A stretch of DNA of 64,000 nt, from positions 1-64,000 of the forward strand of contig CAJUNN010000007.1 of assembly GCA_910587955.1 (NCBI GenBank), read 5' to 3'. How positions within the stretch are numbered: position 1 is the stretch's first letter; each line of letters opens with the position of its first letter. Of the stretch, positions 1 through 9,428 are shown one piece after another. The notes beneath the pieces were generated by a model. The model saw only the letters and a list, made by a program, of their open reading frames with translations, was not told where the DNA came from and made no database searches. This stretch comes from an uncultured Lachnospiraceae bacterium. GTDB lineage: Bacteria; Bacillota; Clostridia; Lachnospirales; Lachnospiraceae. The translations under genes were made by a program, and so were the position numbers.

Positions 1-6
1 ATTCAT
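1..6 (-). CDS. Start of a leftward gene cut by the window edge (product unknown)
   Basis: Only the first two codons (Met-Asn) lie inside the window. The start is supported by a very strong purine-rich Shine-Dalgarno stretch on the minus strand, read from the complement of positions 9-22 (AGGAGGAGGGAGG), just before the ATG, and by a good minus-strand promoter at 87-115. Nothing can be said about the product. The gene diverges from the DUF6076-like gene. Confidence 0.5.
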
Positions 7-86
7 CTACCTCCCTCCTCCTGCACTGACGCTGTATATTGTCAAGTTTTTATTTTGATATTTTAATTTATCTTGACTTGTTTCCT

Positions 87-115
87 ATAATAAATCAATA
101 CAGACTATTTGTCAA
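87..115 (-). promoter_or_regulatory. Sigma-A-type promoter for the leftward gene at the window edge
   Basis: On the minus strand there is a TTGACA -35 (complement of 110-115), a 17-bp spacer and a TATTAT -10 (complement of 87-92). Copies of CTTGACAA occur at 109-116 and 39-46, with an inverted CTTGAC at 72-77. These could be operator half-sites as well as promoter elements. Confidence 0.55.
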
Positions 116-125
116 GATAATTTTG

Positions 126-154
126 TTGAATTTATTTTTATCTTGTGATACTAT
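126..154 (+). promoter_or_regulatory. Possible promoter of the DUF6076-like gene
   Basis: TTGAAT (126-131) and TACTAT (149-154) are 17 bp apart, with an extended -10 TG at 146-147. The region is AT-rich, so chance matches are likely. An alternative TATAAT at 86-91 lacks a good -35. Confidence 0.3.
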
Positions 155-229
155 TGTATCTATAAGAAAAGAAATGCATTTATGAGAAGCTATTTTACAC
201 CGTTCATCTGATAGAAAGGAATTTTAAGC

Positions 230-1459
230 ATGAATTTATATTCGCAGGACATCATCAAAAATGATTTTCACTTTAGTGTTGCAACCTATGGCATTAACCG
301 CCGCACCCACGAAGAAACGCTTTCTTCCACTTATGATGATAAGAATACGCACAAAAACAGTACTGCCTATTTTATAAAGAAAGCAGCTATCCATACCGGC
401 ATTATGGAAATCCTTGATTATGATATGCCTGAAAAGGAATCTGCTATTGTAGCATTTGAGAAATTGAAGTCTGTTTTGCTATTGCTCGGCATCGACTGCC
501 CCTTTGACAAAGAAACCTTCAATTTATATTGCTGCGAACACATACCAAAAGATATCGAGACTTCTGCCGGACAAATCATGCCGATATTGCAGTCCTGCTT
601 TGAAGAACATCCGGCACTGTCTTATCTGTATCCTCTATTTCATATGGTAATGCTTTCCTGCTATCAGCAAGCTGGAAAATCAGCCGATGCGGGGCTATTC
701 CAAAGCGCAAAACTATTATCCGAAGAAGTCAGCAGTCTTGAAACTTTATATACGCAGGCAAGAAATTATTTAACTGAGGTTGCCATAGAGCCGTCAAAAC
801 AAGGCTTACAGTTGCCTAGCAGTGCAATAGCTGAAATATACCATTCCTATTGCCTGTATGCCAGTAAGCAGGATTTTCAATCGGATGCATTATCCACTAT
901 GGAACTGAAAAACAATTTTCTATCTGACATCCGTGCCCAAAAAGACAGTTGCAATACGCAAAATTGGACAGAATATCTAAATCATGCCTCCAATCTTATT
1001 ACAGATAATGCAATCGGGAAATACCCCATTACGTCATTCAAACAGTTCTTATGTATAGGCATCCGGCTGTTTCTTGAAGATGAACTCGTTATCAAAAAAT
1101 GCAAACTATGTAATGGATATTTTCGTGTGAAGTACACTTCCAACCAAGAATACTGCACAAGAATATACAGAGACACTTCCACTACCTGTAATGAGTACGC
1201 CAGCCGGAAATCCTATAAGGAAAAGTTATTCAGCCACCCGATTCATACGGAATTTACTAAATCATACAACAGACTGTATGCCCGCATCCGCAGAGGGAAA
1301 CTCCCTGCTGACACACCACTCATGGATCAGTTAAAGGCACTTCATGACGAATATACCGAAAAATATGAGAACACACACCAGAAAAACCGCGAAGCTATAT
1401 GGAAAGAATACATTGAAAAGAATAAAGAATTGCTCAAGTTAGATTCTTCAAAGAATTAA
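230..1459 (+). CDS. DUF6076-like zinc-finger protein
   Basis: A 409-residue protein with no signal peptide or membrane segment. From about residue 288 it has a Cys cluster of the form KKCKLCNGYFRVK, followed by two further cysteines in the next 30 residues (EYC and TTCNEYA), then a basic Arg/Lys-rich helical tail. A zinc-knuckle of this kind near the C-terminus is typical of the DUF6076 group of Firmicutes proteins; that assignment is from memory of the family, not a search. Function is unknown; the zinc knuckle and basic tail suggest nucleic-acid binding. The start follows an AAAGGA ribosome site at about 214-219. The gene is AT-rich compared with the ribosomal genes beside it and is probably accessory DNA. 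Confidence 0.6.
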   Translation: MNLYSQDIIKNDFHFSVATYGINRRTHEETLSSTYDDKNTHKNSTAYFIKKAAIHTGIMEILDYDMPEKESAIVAFEKLKSVLLLLGIDCPFDKETFNLYCCEHIPKDIETSAGQIMPILQSCFEEHPALSYLYPLFHMVMLSCYQQAGKSADAGLFQSAKLLSEEVSSLETLYTQARNYLTEVAIEPSKQGLQLPSSAIAEIYHSYCLYASKQDFQSDALSTMELKNNFLSDIRAQKDSCNTQNWTEYLNHASNLITDNAIGKYPITSFKQFLCIGIRLFLEDELVIKKCKLCNGYFRVKYTSNQEYCTRIYRDTSTTCNEYASRKSYKEKLFSHPIHTEFTKSYNRLYARIRRGKLPADTPLMDQLKALHDEYTEKYENTHQKNREAIWKEYIEKNKELLKLDSSKN

Positions 1460-1478
1460 TGCACAAAGCAAATGTTGA

Positions 1479-1579
1479 GTTATCGTATAAGGCTAAATAG
1501 TTATCTGCTAGAATCTGATAACTATTGCGCTACACTCGTTTCTTCAAAATTAGCGAATTTTTGTTATCATTCTGTTATC
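1479..1579. repeat. Cluster of five GTTATC motifs with a 10-bp perfect inverted repeat
   Basis: GTTATC occurs at 1479-1484, 1500-1505, 1563-1568 and 1574-1579, and inverted at 1517-1522. AATAGTTATC (1496-1505) and GATAACTATT (1517-1526) form a perfect inverted repeat with an 11-bp spacer. There is no U-tract right after it, so it is a poor terminator. It may be a binding site or a recombination end. Confidence 0.5.
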
Positions 1580-1605
1580 ACGGCTTATCAATTCCATCAA
1601 ACATC

Positions 1606-1640
1606 GAAAAAGGACTCTCCGAGAAATCTCGGAAAGTCCC
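1606..1640 (-). terminator. Rho-independent terminator of tuf
   Basis: Just downstream of the tuf stop, the minus strand forms a stem of about 13 bp (complement of 1612-1624 with 1627-1639, one mismatch) followed by TTTTTCG. It ends the str operon. Confidence 0.85.
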
Positions 1641-1661
1641 ATAAATTCAATGAATTTTCAA

Positions 1662-2855
1662 TTACTCAATGATTGTAGCAACCCTTCCAGAACCTACAGT
1701 ACGACCACCCTCACGGATAGCGAAGGTAAGACCCTGCTCCATAGCGATGGGGTGAATCAGCTCGATGGTCATCTCTACGTTGTCACCAGGCATGCACATC
1801 TCGGTTCCTGCCGGAAGGTTGCAAACGCCGGTAACGTCCGTGGTTCTGAAGTAGAACTGCGGTCTGTAGTTATTGAAGAACGGTGTATGACGGCCGCCCT
1901 CGTCCTTGGTCAGAACGTAAACCTGAGCGGTAAACTTGGTATGGCAGGTAATGCTGCCCGGTTTTACGATAACCTGGCCTCTTTCGATCTCGGTTCTCTG
2001 AACACCACGGAGCAACGCACCGATGTTGTCTCCAGCCTGAGCCTCATCCAGCAGCTTGCGGAACATCTCAATACCAGTAACAACGGTCTTGCGGGTCTCT
2101 TCCTTAATACCAACGATTTCAACTTCCTCATTCAGATGCAGAACACCACGCTCTACACGGCCGGTAGCAACGGTACCACGTCCGGTAATGGTGAACACGT
2201 CCTCAACAGGCATCAGGAACGGCTGATCCGTAGCACGCTTCGGATCCGGAATCCACTCGTCAACAGCTGCCATCAGCTCCATAACCTTGTCTGCCCACTC
2301 GCAGTTGGGGTCTTCCAGAGCCTTCAGGGCAGAACCCTGGATGATGGGAGTATCGTCTCCCGGGAACTCATACTCGTTCAGCAGCTCGCGGATCTCCATG
2401 TCTACCAGCTCAAGAAGCTCCTCGTCGTCAACCATATCGCACTTGTTCATGAACACTACGATATAGGGAACGCCTACCTGGCGGGACAGAAGGATATGCT
2501 CCTTGGTCTGAGCCATAACACCGTCAGTAGCAGCTACTACCAGGATAGCGCCGTCCATCTGAGCCGCACCAGTGATCATGTTCTTTACATAGTCAGCATG
2601 GCCCGGGCAGTCAACGTGAGCGTAGTGTCTGTTGTCAGTCTCGTACTCAACGTGAGCGGTGGAGATGGTGATACCACGCTCTCTCTCTTCGGGAGCCTTG
2701 TCGATGTTCTCGAAGTCGGTAGCCGTATTTCCGGCAACTCTCTCGGAAAGCACCTTGGTGATCGCTGCAGTCAGCGTTGTCTTGCCATGGTCTACATGAC
2801 CAATGGTACCGATATTGCAATGGGGTTTGTTTCTTTCAAATTTAGCTTTAGCCAT
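1662..2855 (-). CDS. tuf: Elongation factor Tu
   Basis: A 397-residue translation GTPase that delivers aminoacyl-tRNA to the ribosome. Visible motifs are the P-loop GHVDHGKTT near residue 19, DCPGHADY, and the base-recognition motif NKCD; the C-terminal beta-barrel domains run to the usual end. Length is standard. The ATG is preceded by an AAGGAGG site. It is the last gene of the rpsL-rpsG-fusA-tuf cluster but has its own promoter in the 131-bp gap after fusA, so it can be made in excess of its neighbours. A strong terminator follows. Confidence 0.98.
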   Translation of the reverse strand: MAKAKFERNKPHCNIGTIGHVDHGKTTLTAAITKVLSERVAGNTATDFENIDKAPEERERGITISTAHVEYETDNRHYAHVDCPGHADYVKNMITGAAQMDGAILVVAATDGVMAQTKEHILLSRQVGVPYIVVFMNKCDMVDDEELLELVDMEIRELLNEYEFPGDDTPIIQGSALKALEDPNCEWADKVMELMAAVDEWIPDPKRATDQPFLMPVEDVFTITGRGTVATGRVERGVLHLNEEVEIVGIKEETRKTVVTGIEMFRKLLDEAQAGDNIGALLRGVQRTEIERGQVIVKPGSITCHTKFTAQVYVLTKDEGGRHTPFFNNYRPQFYFRTTDVTGVCNLPAGTEMCMPGDNVEMTIELIHPIAMEQGLTFAIREGGRTVGSGRVATIIE

Positions 2856-2936
2856 TTTGAATGTCCTCCTTAATTTCCATACGCCTCTTGGGCAATTTTC
2901 TTTTTTCTTGTTTTGGTTACTGCTCGGCTATCTTTG

Positions 2937-2965
2937 ATTATATTTCAAAGTGCCTTTTTTTTCAA
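2937..2965 (-). promoter_or_regulatory. tuf-proximal sigma-A promoter
   Basis: On the minus strand, TTGAAA (complement of 2960-2965), a 17-bp spacer and a perfect TATAAT (complement of 2937-2942) lie in the fusA-tuf gap. This gives tuf an extra transcription start inside the str operon. Confidence 0.7.
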
Positions 2966-2986
2966 GCATAATTTAGGCAAAAACGC

Positions 2987-5101
2987 TTATTTCTTTGCCG
3001 CAAGCACCTTTTCCTGAATGTTCTTCGGAACCTGCTCGTATTTCTCAAAGAACATGGAGTAGTTGCCGCGCCCCTGAGTCTTGGATCGAAGGTCCGTAGA
3101 GTATCCGAACATCTCTGCTAAGGGAACATAACCGCGGATCATCTTGCCTCCGCCGATATCGTCCATACCCTCGATACGGCCCCGGCGGCTGTTGATATCG
3201 CCGATGACATCGCCCATGTAATCCTCCGGCGTTGTCACCTCCACCTTCATAATCGGCTCCAGAAGCACAGGATTTCCTTTCTGCATAGCCTCCTTGAATG
3301 CGAGGGAACCTGCAATGTGGAATGCCATTTCGCTGGAGTCAACTTCGTGGTAAGACCCGTCGTATACGGTTGCATGGAGACCCAGTACCGGGAACCCGCC
3401 CAGAATTCCGGACCGGGCTGCCTCCTCGATGCCTTCGCCTACTGCCGGGATGTATTCCTTGGGAATCGCACCGCCCACCACCTGGGAATCAAACTTGAAC
3501 AGTTCCTCTCCATTGGCGTCCATAGGCTCAAAGCGTACTTTACAGTGGCCATACTGTCCGCGTCCGCCGGACTGCTTGGCATATTTGCTGTCCACATCCA
3601 CGGGCTTGGTGAAAGTCTCTTTGTAGGCTACCTGCGGCGCACCTACATTGGCCTCAACCTTGTACTCACGCAGCAGACGGTCTACGATAATCTCCAGATG
3701 CAGCTCGCCCATGCCTGCGATAATGGTCTGCCCGGTCTCCGGATCCGTATGCGCCCGGAAAGTAGGATCTTCCTCCGCCAGCTTGGCAAGGGCTTCGCCC
3801 ATCTTGCCCTGGCCGGCCTTGGTCTTGGGCTCGATGGCCAGCTCGATAACCGGCTCCGGGAACTCCATGGATTCCAGGATTACCGGATGCTGCTCGTCAC
3901 AGATGGTATCGCCGGTAGTGGTGAACTTAAAGCCTACGGCAGCAGCAATGTCGCCGGAATAAACCTTAGAAAGCTCTGCCCTCTTGTTTGCGTGCATCTG
4001 AAGGATACGTCCTACACGCTCCTTCTTCTGTTTGGTAGAATTATATACATAGGAACCGGAATTCATGGTTCCCGAGTATACACGGAAGAACGCCAGTTTT
4101 CCCACAAAGGGGTCCGCCATAATCTTAAATGCCAGTGCGGAGAACGGCTCTTCGTCCGAAGAATGACGCTCCACCTCATTGCCGTCCGCATCAGTACCCT
4201 TGATTGCAGCAATGTCTGTAGGAGCAGGCATAAACTCAATAACCGCATCCAGAAGCTTCTGGACGCCCTTGTTCCGGTAGGCAGTTCCGCAGCATACGGG
4301 AACTGCCGTACACTCGCAGGTAGCCTTTCTCAGTACCTTTTTCAACTCCTCCTGGGACGGCTCCTCGCCCTCCAGGTAAGCCAGCATCAAATCATCATCC
4401 AGCTCGCAGATCTTCTCTACCAGCTCGGTACGGTAAAGCTCGGCATCGTCTGCCATATCTGCAGGAATATCAACGATGGAAATGTCCTCGCCCTTCTCAT
4501 CATTGTAGATGTAGGCTTTCATCTCAAACAGATCGATGATTCCCTGGAATTCATCTTCTTTTCCGATGGGGAGCTGAATGCAGATAGCATTCTTGCCGAG
4601 TCTCGTCTTAATCATATCTACCGCATTGTAGAAATCGGCCCCCAGAATGTCCATCTTATTGATGAACGCCATACGGGGTACATTGTAGGTATCAGCCTGA
4701 CGCCATACATTCTCAGACTGAGGCTCTACACCTCCCTTTGCACAGAACACGCCTACGGCGCCGTCCAGTACGCGGAGAGAACGCTCTACTTCAACCGTAA
4801 AGTCAACGTGACCCGGAGTGTCGATGATGTTAATGCGATTCTCCAAAGCCCCTTCTTTGGGCTTGCAGTTTTCCTGCTGGGTCCAGTGACAGGTGGTAGC
4901 TGCGGAAGTGATTGTGATACCGCGCTCCTGTTCCTGCTCCATCCAGTCCATGGTCGCAGTACCCTCATGGGTATCGCCAATCTTATAGTTTACACCAGTG
5001 TAATACAGGATACGCTCCGTCAATGTAGTCTTACCGGCATCGATGTGAGCCATAATTCCGATATTTCTGGTTCTCTCCAATGGATATTCTCTTCCAGCCA
5101 C
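2987..5101 (-). CDS. fusA: Elongation factor G
   Basis: A 704-residue ribosomal translocase GTPase. It has the P-loop AHIDAGKTT near residue 18, DTPGHVDFT, and NKMD, followed by the domain II-V arrangement of EF-G, including the conserved HDVDSSE-like stretch (here [10 protein letters not shown]) of domain IV. Length matches the family. The gene starts 29 bp after rpsG with a good ribosome site and is co-transcribed with rpsL and rpsG. It is the target of fusidic acid; no obvious change was noted. Confidence 0.98.
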   Translation of the reverse strand: MAGREYPLERTRNIGIMAHIDAGKTTLTERILYYTGVNYKIGDTHEGTATMDWMEQEQERGITITSAATTCHWTQQENCKPKEGALENRINIIDTPGHVDFTVEVERSLRVLDGAVGVFCAKGGVEPQSENVWRQADTYNVPRMAFINKMDILGADFYNAVDMIKTRLGKNAICIQLPIGKEDEFQGIIDLFEMKAYIYNDEKGEDISIVDIPADMADDAELYRTELVEKICELDDDLMLAYLEGEEPSQEELKKVLRKATCECTAVPVCCGTAYRNKGVQKLLDAVIEFMPAPTDIAAIKGTDADGNEVERHSSDEEPFSALAFKIMADPFVGKLAFFRVYSGTMNSGSYVYNSTKQKKERVGRILQMHANKRAELSKVYSGDIAAAVGFKFTTTGDTICDEQHPVILESMEFPEPVIELAIEPKTKAGQGKMGEALAKLAEEDPTFRAHTDPETGQTIIAGMGELHLEIIVDRLLREYKVEANVGAPQVAYKETFTKPVDVDSKYAKQSGGRGQYGHCKVRFEPMDANGEELFKFDSQVVGGAIPKEYIPAVGEGIEEAARSGILGGFPVLGLHATVYDGSYHEVDSSEMAFHIAGSLAFKEAMQKGNPVLLEPIMKVEVTTPEDYMGDVIGDINSRRGRIEGMDDIGGGKMIRGYVPLAEMFGYSTDLRSKTQGRGNYSMFFEKYEQVPKNIQEKVLAAKK

Positions 5102-5130
5102 GGGATTTTCCTCCTCAAATTAGCACTCGG

Positions 5131-5685
<555 letters not shown>

Positions 5686-5756
5686 CTACTTGTGTTGCGC
5701 ACGGCAATTCTATATACAGCCCGCAACCTATTAAGGGCGATATGTCATTCCGGCAT

Positions 5757-5825
5757 ACAGATCACCATGATCTGTCCAACATGATAGTTCTGTCGCTGTG
5801 AACCGGAGATACTCCGCATTCACAG
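5757..5825 (-). promoter_or_regulatory. Two hairpins in the rpsL-rpsG spacer (possible S7 regulatory site)
   Basis: Hairpin 1 pairs ACAGATC (5757-5763) with GATCTGT (5769-5775). Hairpin 2 nests CGGAG/CTCCG (5804-5808 with 5812-5816) inside CTGTGAA/TTCACAG (5796-5802 with 5819-5825). Neither is followed by a U-tract, so they are not simple terminators. In E. coli S7 represses translation by binding the rpsL-rpsG spacer; a similar role here is inference. Confidence 0.4.
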
Positions 5826-5855
5826 GGTGTTACCTGCTGCTAATGCGCCAGAAAC

Positions 5856-6278
5856 TTATTTCTTGGCGTCTTTCGGCCTCTTAGCGCCGTATTTGGAACG
5901 AGCCTGTCTTCTCTTAGCCACGCCGGCCGTATCCAGCGTACCGCGGATAATGTGATATCTCGTACCGGGAAGGTCCTTGACTCTTCCGCCGCGGATCATA
6001 ACAACGCTGTGCTCCTGCAGATTATGTCCCTCTCCGGGAATATAGCTTGTCACCTCGATACCGTTGGAAAGACGTACCCTGGCGATTTTACGCAGTGCGG
6101 AGTTCGGCTTCTTCGGGGTCGCCGTCTTTACTGCCGTACATACGCCGCGCTTCTGCGGTGCAGACGCATCCGTTGCTTTCTTCTTCAGGGAGTTAAATCC
6201 TTTCTGAAGGGCGGGAGCGGTAGACTTTTTAACAGATGTCTGTCTTCCTTTTCTTACTAACTGATTGAATGTTGGCAT
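5856..6278 (-). CDS. rpsL: 30S ribosomal protein S12
   Basis: A 140-residue S12 at the decoding centre. The lysines equivalent to E. coli K42 and K87, at which streptomycin-resistance changes arise, are present in [11 protein letters not shown] and GGRVKDLPG, so the sequence is of the sensitive type at these sites. An in-frame GTG lies at 6287, but the ATG at 6278 ([11 protein letters not shown]) is correctly spaced from AGGAGG and matches the family start. It is the first gene of the str operon, about 115 bp downstream of the -10 of a consensus promoter. Confidence 0.98.
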   Translation of the reverse strand: MPTFNQLVRKGRQTSVKKSTAPALQKGFNSLKKKATDASAPQKRGVCTAVKTATPKKPNSALRKIARVRLSNGIEVTSYIPGEGHNLQEHSVVMIRGGRVKDLPGTRYHIIRGTLDTAGVAKRRQARSKYGAKRPKDAKK

Positions 6279-6392
6279 TCCTTTCACCTCCTGTAATAAG
6301 TGGCGGGCATGCTGCCGGCCCTAGTTAGGTTGCTTGCGTCAATCACTGACTTTACGGCACGCGAAAACCAGCGCTTTCGCGCACACTAGATC

Positions 6393-6421
6393 ATTATAGT
6401 AACGAAAATCTGCGGTGTCAA
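6393..6421 (-). promoter_or_regulatory. str operon promoter, perfect consensus
   Basis: On the minus strand, TTGACA (complement of 6416-6421), a 17-bp spacer and TATAAT (complement of 6393-6398) match the sigma-A consensus at all twelve bases. The -35 overlaps the 3' end of the upstream MBL-fold gene. It drives rpsL-rpsG-fusA(-tuf). Confidence 0.9.
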
Positions 6422-7188
6422 GGCTTTTTTTGAAAAACATACTCTCTCCCCGGTTCTTCCCCGAATACCGGCATGGGAAGGCTGTCATGAGCCTGTCCGC
6501 ACACCCTTTTCGCGCTTGCAGTCCAGTTCTGGCCGTCCGCTTCCGGCCTGGGGAGATGCACAGCCAGAATCTCCCGAACCCGGAGACTGCCCTCAATCAT
6601 CTTCCGGTTTGTGGGAATCCCAAACAGTGGAAACGGCGCAGCCATCAGATCCGGCTCCCGGCTCCACAGCCCTATACGGCGAAACAGCTCTTTTGACGGC
6701 GTCGCATCCCCGGGAAGGACAATCCGGCTCCCGCCGGTCTCCAGAAGGAAAACCAGATTCTGGACCTTTGCATACTGCTCCCCCATATGCCTGCTGTTAA
6801 ATACCTCCAAGCTTCCCTGCGGCAGGGCAAACCTTCTGTTTTCTCTTTCCCCGGACGCGACAGCGCTTAATCCTCCGGCTTTGGGTACTGCTGCCTTAAG
6901 CTTCCCTATCACTTCTTCCGTGGAAATCACCAAAAGATCCGGATTTCTCCGCAGGGCCTCTGCCGCCGCCTCCATATAGAAATGATCGCCGTGGCCATGG
7001 GTAAACAAAAGGACCCCTATCCTTCCCTTCCCGATCTCCTCCAAAAGCTCTTCTTGCAAATCCGCAGGTGTATCCTCATACAGGCCTTGCGGATCCCTGC
7101 TGAACAAATCAACGCCCACCGCGCCGGCTTTTGTAGTAATCAAAACGCCCGCATTGGCCGTATGACGCACGCTCATCCTTCCGTCCAT
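6418..7188 (-). CDS. MBL-fold metal-dependent hydrolase (UlaG-like)
   Basis: A 256-residue cytoplasmic protein with the metallo-beta-lactamase metal motif THGHGDH at residues 63-69, a later conserved HMGE, and LPGDA (the Asp ligand of the fold). The short N-terminal strand HTANAGVLI resembles UlaG-like or L-ascorbate-6-phosphate lactonase-like hydrolases. The substrate cannot be told from sequence. The start is preceded by GGGAGAAG. The gene diverges from the sigma factor gene and has its own promoter; its last bases overlap the -35 of the str promoter, with no terminator between. Confidence 0.8.
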   Translation of the reverse strand: MDGRMSVRHTANAGVLITTKAGAVGVDLFSRDPQGLYEDTPADLQEELLEEIGKGRIGVLLFTHGHGDHFYMEAAAEALRRNPDLLVISTEEVIGKLKAAVPKAGGLSAVASGERENRRFALPQGSLEVFNSRHMGEQYAKVQNLVFLLETGGSRIVLPGDATPSKELFRRIGLWSREPDLMAAPFPLFGIPTNRKMIEGSLRVREILAVHLPRPEADGQNWTASAKRVCGQAHDSLPMPVFGEEPGREYVFQKKP

Positions 7189-7212
7189 GCTTCTTCTCCC
7201 GTCTTTTTTTCC

Positions 7213-7241
7213 ATCATAGGCACTTTTTTTTCTTCTGTCAA
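7213..7241 (-). promoter_or_regulatory. Promoter of the MBL-fold hydrolase gene
   Basis: On the minus strand, TTGACA (complement of 7236-7241), a 17-bp spacer and TATGAT (complement of 7213-7218) lie 25 bp upstream of the start codon. Confidence 0.7.
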
Positions 7242-7251
7242 CAAAGCACTC

Positions 7252-7280
7252 TTCCGATATTCAGAAAGAAATGATAAAAT
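7252..7280 (+). promoter_or_regulatory. Possible sigma-A promoter for the sigma/anti-sigma pair
   Basis: TTCCGA (7252-7257), 17 bp, TAAAAT (7275-7280). The match is modest. An autoregulated ECF promoter could also exist here, but I cannot recognise its sequence. Confidence 0.3.
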
Positions 7281-7344
7281 AAGAGAGAACTTCTGCAATA
7301 AAATGCTTTCTTTGTGTATTAATTATATGAAAGGAGAGGCTTCT

Positions 7345-7923
7345 ATGGGATTTGGCCTGATATCACCGGATGATTGGAAAACTGAGCTGAATGCCGCAGA
7401 TCTGGATCGGCTGCTTGCCGGAATTGCCAACGGTGATTCCCAGTCTCTTGCCGCCCTGTATCACAGTACAAGTGCGGCCATTTATGCCTTCGCCCTTTCT
7501 GTTTTGAAGAATGCCCAGGATGCGGAGGATGTGCTGCATGACTGCTATCTGAATATCCACTCCGCCGCTTCCGGCTATCGGCCTTTGGGCAAGCCCATGG
7601 CGTGGATTCTCACCATCACCCGGAATCTCTGCCTCTTAAAGCTGCGGGAGCGCGGCAAAAGAGCCGATATTCCTGTGGAAGACTGGGAATCTTACCTGGA
7701 AAGCCGCGACACGGTGACACCGGAGGATCGCCTGATTCTGCGGGCCTGCATGAACCATCTGTCGGATGAAGAACGTCAAATCGTTGTACTTCACGCCGTT
7801 GCCGGCTTTAAGCACCGGGAAATCGCGGATCTCACAGGCCTGTCCTTAACCGGCGTTCTCTCAAAATACAGCCGCGCGCTGAAAAAACTGAAACAATATA
7901 TGGAACAGGAGGGTACTCTATGA
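7345..7923 (+). CDS. ECF-type RNA polymerase sigma factor
   Basis: A 192-residue sigma-70 family protein of extracytoplasmic-function size. Region 2 spans roughly residues 22-90 (YAFALSVLKNAQDAEDVLHD, then the WILTITRNLCL block) and region 4 roughly 125-187, with the helix-turn-helix FKHREIADLTGLSLTGVLSK. The ATG at 7345 is chosen because AAGGAGAGG lies just before it; an ATG at 7327 is in frame but lacks a ribosome site. The stop overlaps the start of the next gene (ATGA), indicating translational coupling with its likely anti-sigma factor. The regulon is unknown. Confidence 0.9.
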   Translation: MGFGLISPDDWKTELNAADLDRLLAGIANGDSQSLAALYHSTSAAIYAFALSVLKNAQDAEDVLHDCYLNIHSAASGYRPLGKPMAWILTITRNLCLLKLRERGKRADIPVEDWESYLESRDTVTPEDRLILRACMNHLSDEERQIVVLHAVAGFKHREIADLTGLSLTGVLSKYSRALKKLKQYMEQEGTL

Positions 7924-9371
7924 ACACTGCGGAAACCGATCAGAAACTAAAAGAGGCGTTTTCCCACGCCGTTCCCGACGTACTGAACTTGGTCCTCTCC
8001 GACTGCCAGAAACAGAAAGGAAGTGATATGAAAATGAAAGATTCGGGAAAAAAATCGCTGCGTATCCGGCAGCTGGCCGGAATTGCCGCTGCATTTGTAC
8101 TGCTTATCGGAGGTACGGCAGGCTTCCAGTTTTACCAGGCTAATTACAAAGTTGCCTCTACCGTCTCTCTGGATGTAAATCCTTCCATTGAGATCATGGT
8201 AAACAAAAAAGAACGCGTTATAGAAGTAAATGCCAAGAACCAGGATGCACAGGCCGTTATCGGCGATATGGACTTTGAGGGAAGCAGCCTTGACGTAACC
8301 TTAAACGCCTTGATAGGCTCCATGCTGCGCAACGGGTATCTGAATGAAATCGCCAACTCCATCCTAATCAGCGTAGACAATCAGGATCCTGTCAAAAGTG
8401 CGGAGCTGCAGACACGGCTGGCTGATGAAATCAACAGCCTGCTTCAAAGCAACTCCTTTAACGGCGCCGTGTTAAGCCAATCCATTTCCACCGACACGCA
8501 TTTGAAAGAACTGGCAGATTCTTACGGCATTACTCTCGGAAAGACCCAGCTCATCCAGCAGATAATCGCCCAGAATGCCTTTTATTCCTTTGAGGATCTG
8601 GTTCCACTTTCCATCAACGAGCTGAACCTTTTAAGCGAATCCGGCAATCTGAATCTTAACAACGTGAACTCTCTGGGTACTGCCAGCGACAAAGCCTACA
8701 TCGGTGAGGAAAGCGCATGGAATATCGCCCTCACCCACGCCGGCGCAGAAGAAAGCGACCTCACCAAGCAGAGGATCGAACTGGACTACGAAAACGGACT
8801 TATGATCTATGAATTGGAATTTAACTGCCTGGGCTTTGAGTACGATTACGAGATTGACGCCGTATCCGGCATGATCCTGAAGCAGGAAAAAGATCAGGAC
8901 GACGATTACATTCCGGCCAATGCAGAAAACGCTCCGGCTGCGGAAACCCAGGATCCGGCCGCAGGCACCGGACAGCAGCCGGCCCAGACCCAGCAGGATC
9001 CCCCGGCACAAACCCAGGACCCGCCGGCCCAGACAGAACAGCCTCCCGCACAGACCCAGGACCTGCCGTCAAGCACACAGCAGCCCAGCTATGGGGGATG
9101 GCATCACAACGAGCATAACGGCCATCACAGAAACCTGCACCACTCTGCTTCTTACTGCAACTGTATCGGTGAATCTGCAGCCCGGGGAATCGCATTCACG
9201 CATGCGTGCATATCCGAAGGTTCTGTCTACGACTACAAATGGGAGCTTGATGAAGATGACGGCTTATGGTTCTATGAGATGGAATTTAAATGCGACGGTT
9301 ATGAATATGACTACGAAATTGATGCCGCAACCGGAAGTATTGTAAAAAGTGAAAAGGATTACGACGACTGA
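7920..9371 (+). CDS. RsgI-like transmembrane anti-sigma factor with two PepSY-type domains
   Basis: A 483-residue single-pass membrane protein. A short cytoplasmic part (1-50) should bind the sigma factor. A membrane helix spans about 51-70. An RsgI-like external domain (about 75-170) begins with the typical STVSLDVNPSIEIMVN. A PepSY-like unit follows at about 255-325, then a Pro/Gln/Ala linker with repeated PAQTQ (about 340-385), a His-rich patch (GWHHNEHNGHH), and a second PepSY-like unit to the C-terminus. The two units share the pattern G(E)xAxxIAxTHAxxxE ... YEYDYEIDAxxG. The start overlaps the sigma stop. RsgI proteins control SigI in response to external signals; the signal here is unknown. 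Confidence 0.85.
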   Translation: MNTAETDQKLKEAFSHAVPDVLNLVLSDCQKQKGSDMKMKDSGKKSLRIRQLAGIAAAFVLLIGGTAGFQFYQANYKVASTVSLDVNPSIEIMVNKKERVIEVNAKNQDAQAVIGDMDFEGSSLDVTLNALIGSMLRNGYLNEIANSILISVDNQDPVKSAELQTRLADEINSLLQSNSFNGAVLSQSISTDTHLKELADSYGITLGKTQLIQQIIAQNAFYSFEDLVPLSINELNLLSESGNLNLNNVNSLGTASDKAYIGEESAWNIALTHAGAEESDLTKQRIELDYENGLMIYELEFNCLGFEYDYEIDAVSGMILKQEKDQDDDYIPANAENAPAAETQDPAAGTGQQPAQTQQDPPAQTQDPPAQTEQPPAQTQDLPSSTQQPSYGGWHHNEHNGHHRNLHHSASYCNCIGESAARGIAFTHACISEGSVYDYKWELDEDDGLWFYEMEFKCDGYEYDYEIDAATGSIVKSEKDYDD

Positions 9372-9378
9372 TACCATT

Positions 9379-9420
9379 AAAAAAGGCAGATGCCGCTTCT
9401 ATTGCGCATCTGCCTTTTTT
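9379..9420. terminator. Bidirectional terminator between anti-sigma and GH20-like genes
   Basis: AAAAAAGGCAGATGC (9379-9393) pairs with GCATCTGCCTTTTTT (9406-9420), giving a U-tract on both strands. It serves the two convergent genes. Confidence 0.9.
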
Positions 9421-9428
9421 GTGTTCCT

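Noticed and set aside
1496..1526. Rho-independent terminator for the DUF6076-like gene
   Set aside because: The inverted repeat is perfect, but no U-tract follows the stem directly, so it is listed as a repeat only.
6285..6287. GTG start for rpsL (and the similar GTG starts for rpoC, lpdA and the giant gene)
   Set aside because: In each case the GTG falls in or directly against the Shine-Dalgarno sequence, while an ATG a few codons later is correctly spaced and, for rpsL and rpoC, fits the family start.
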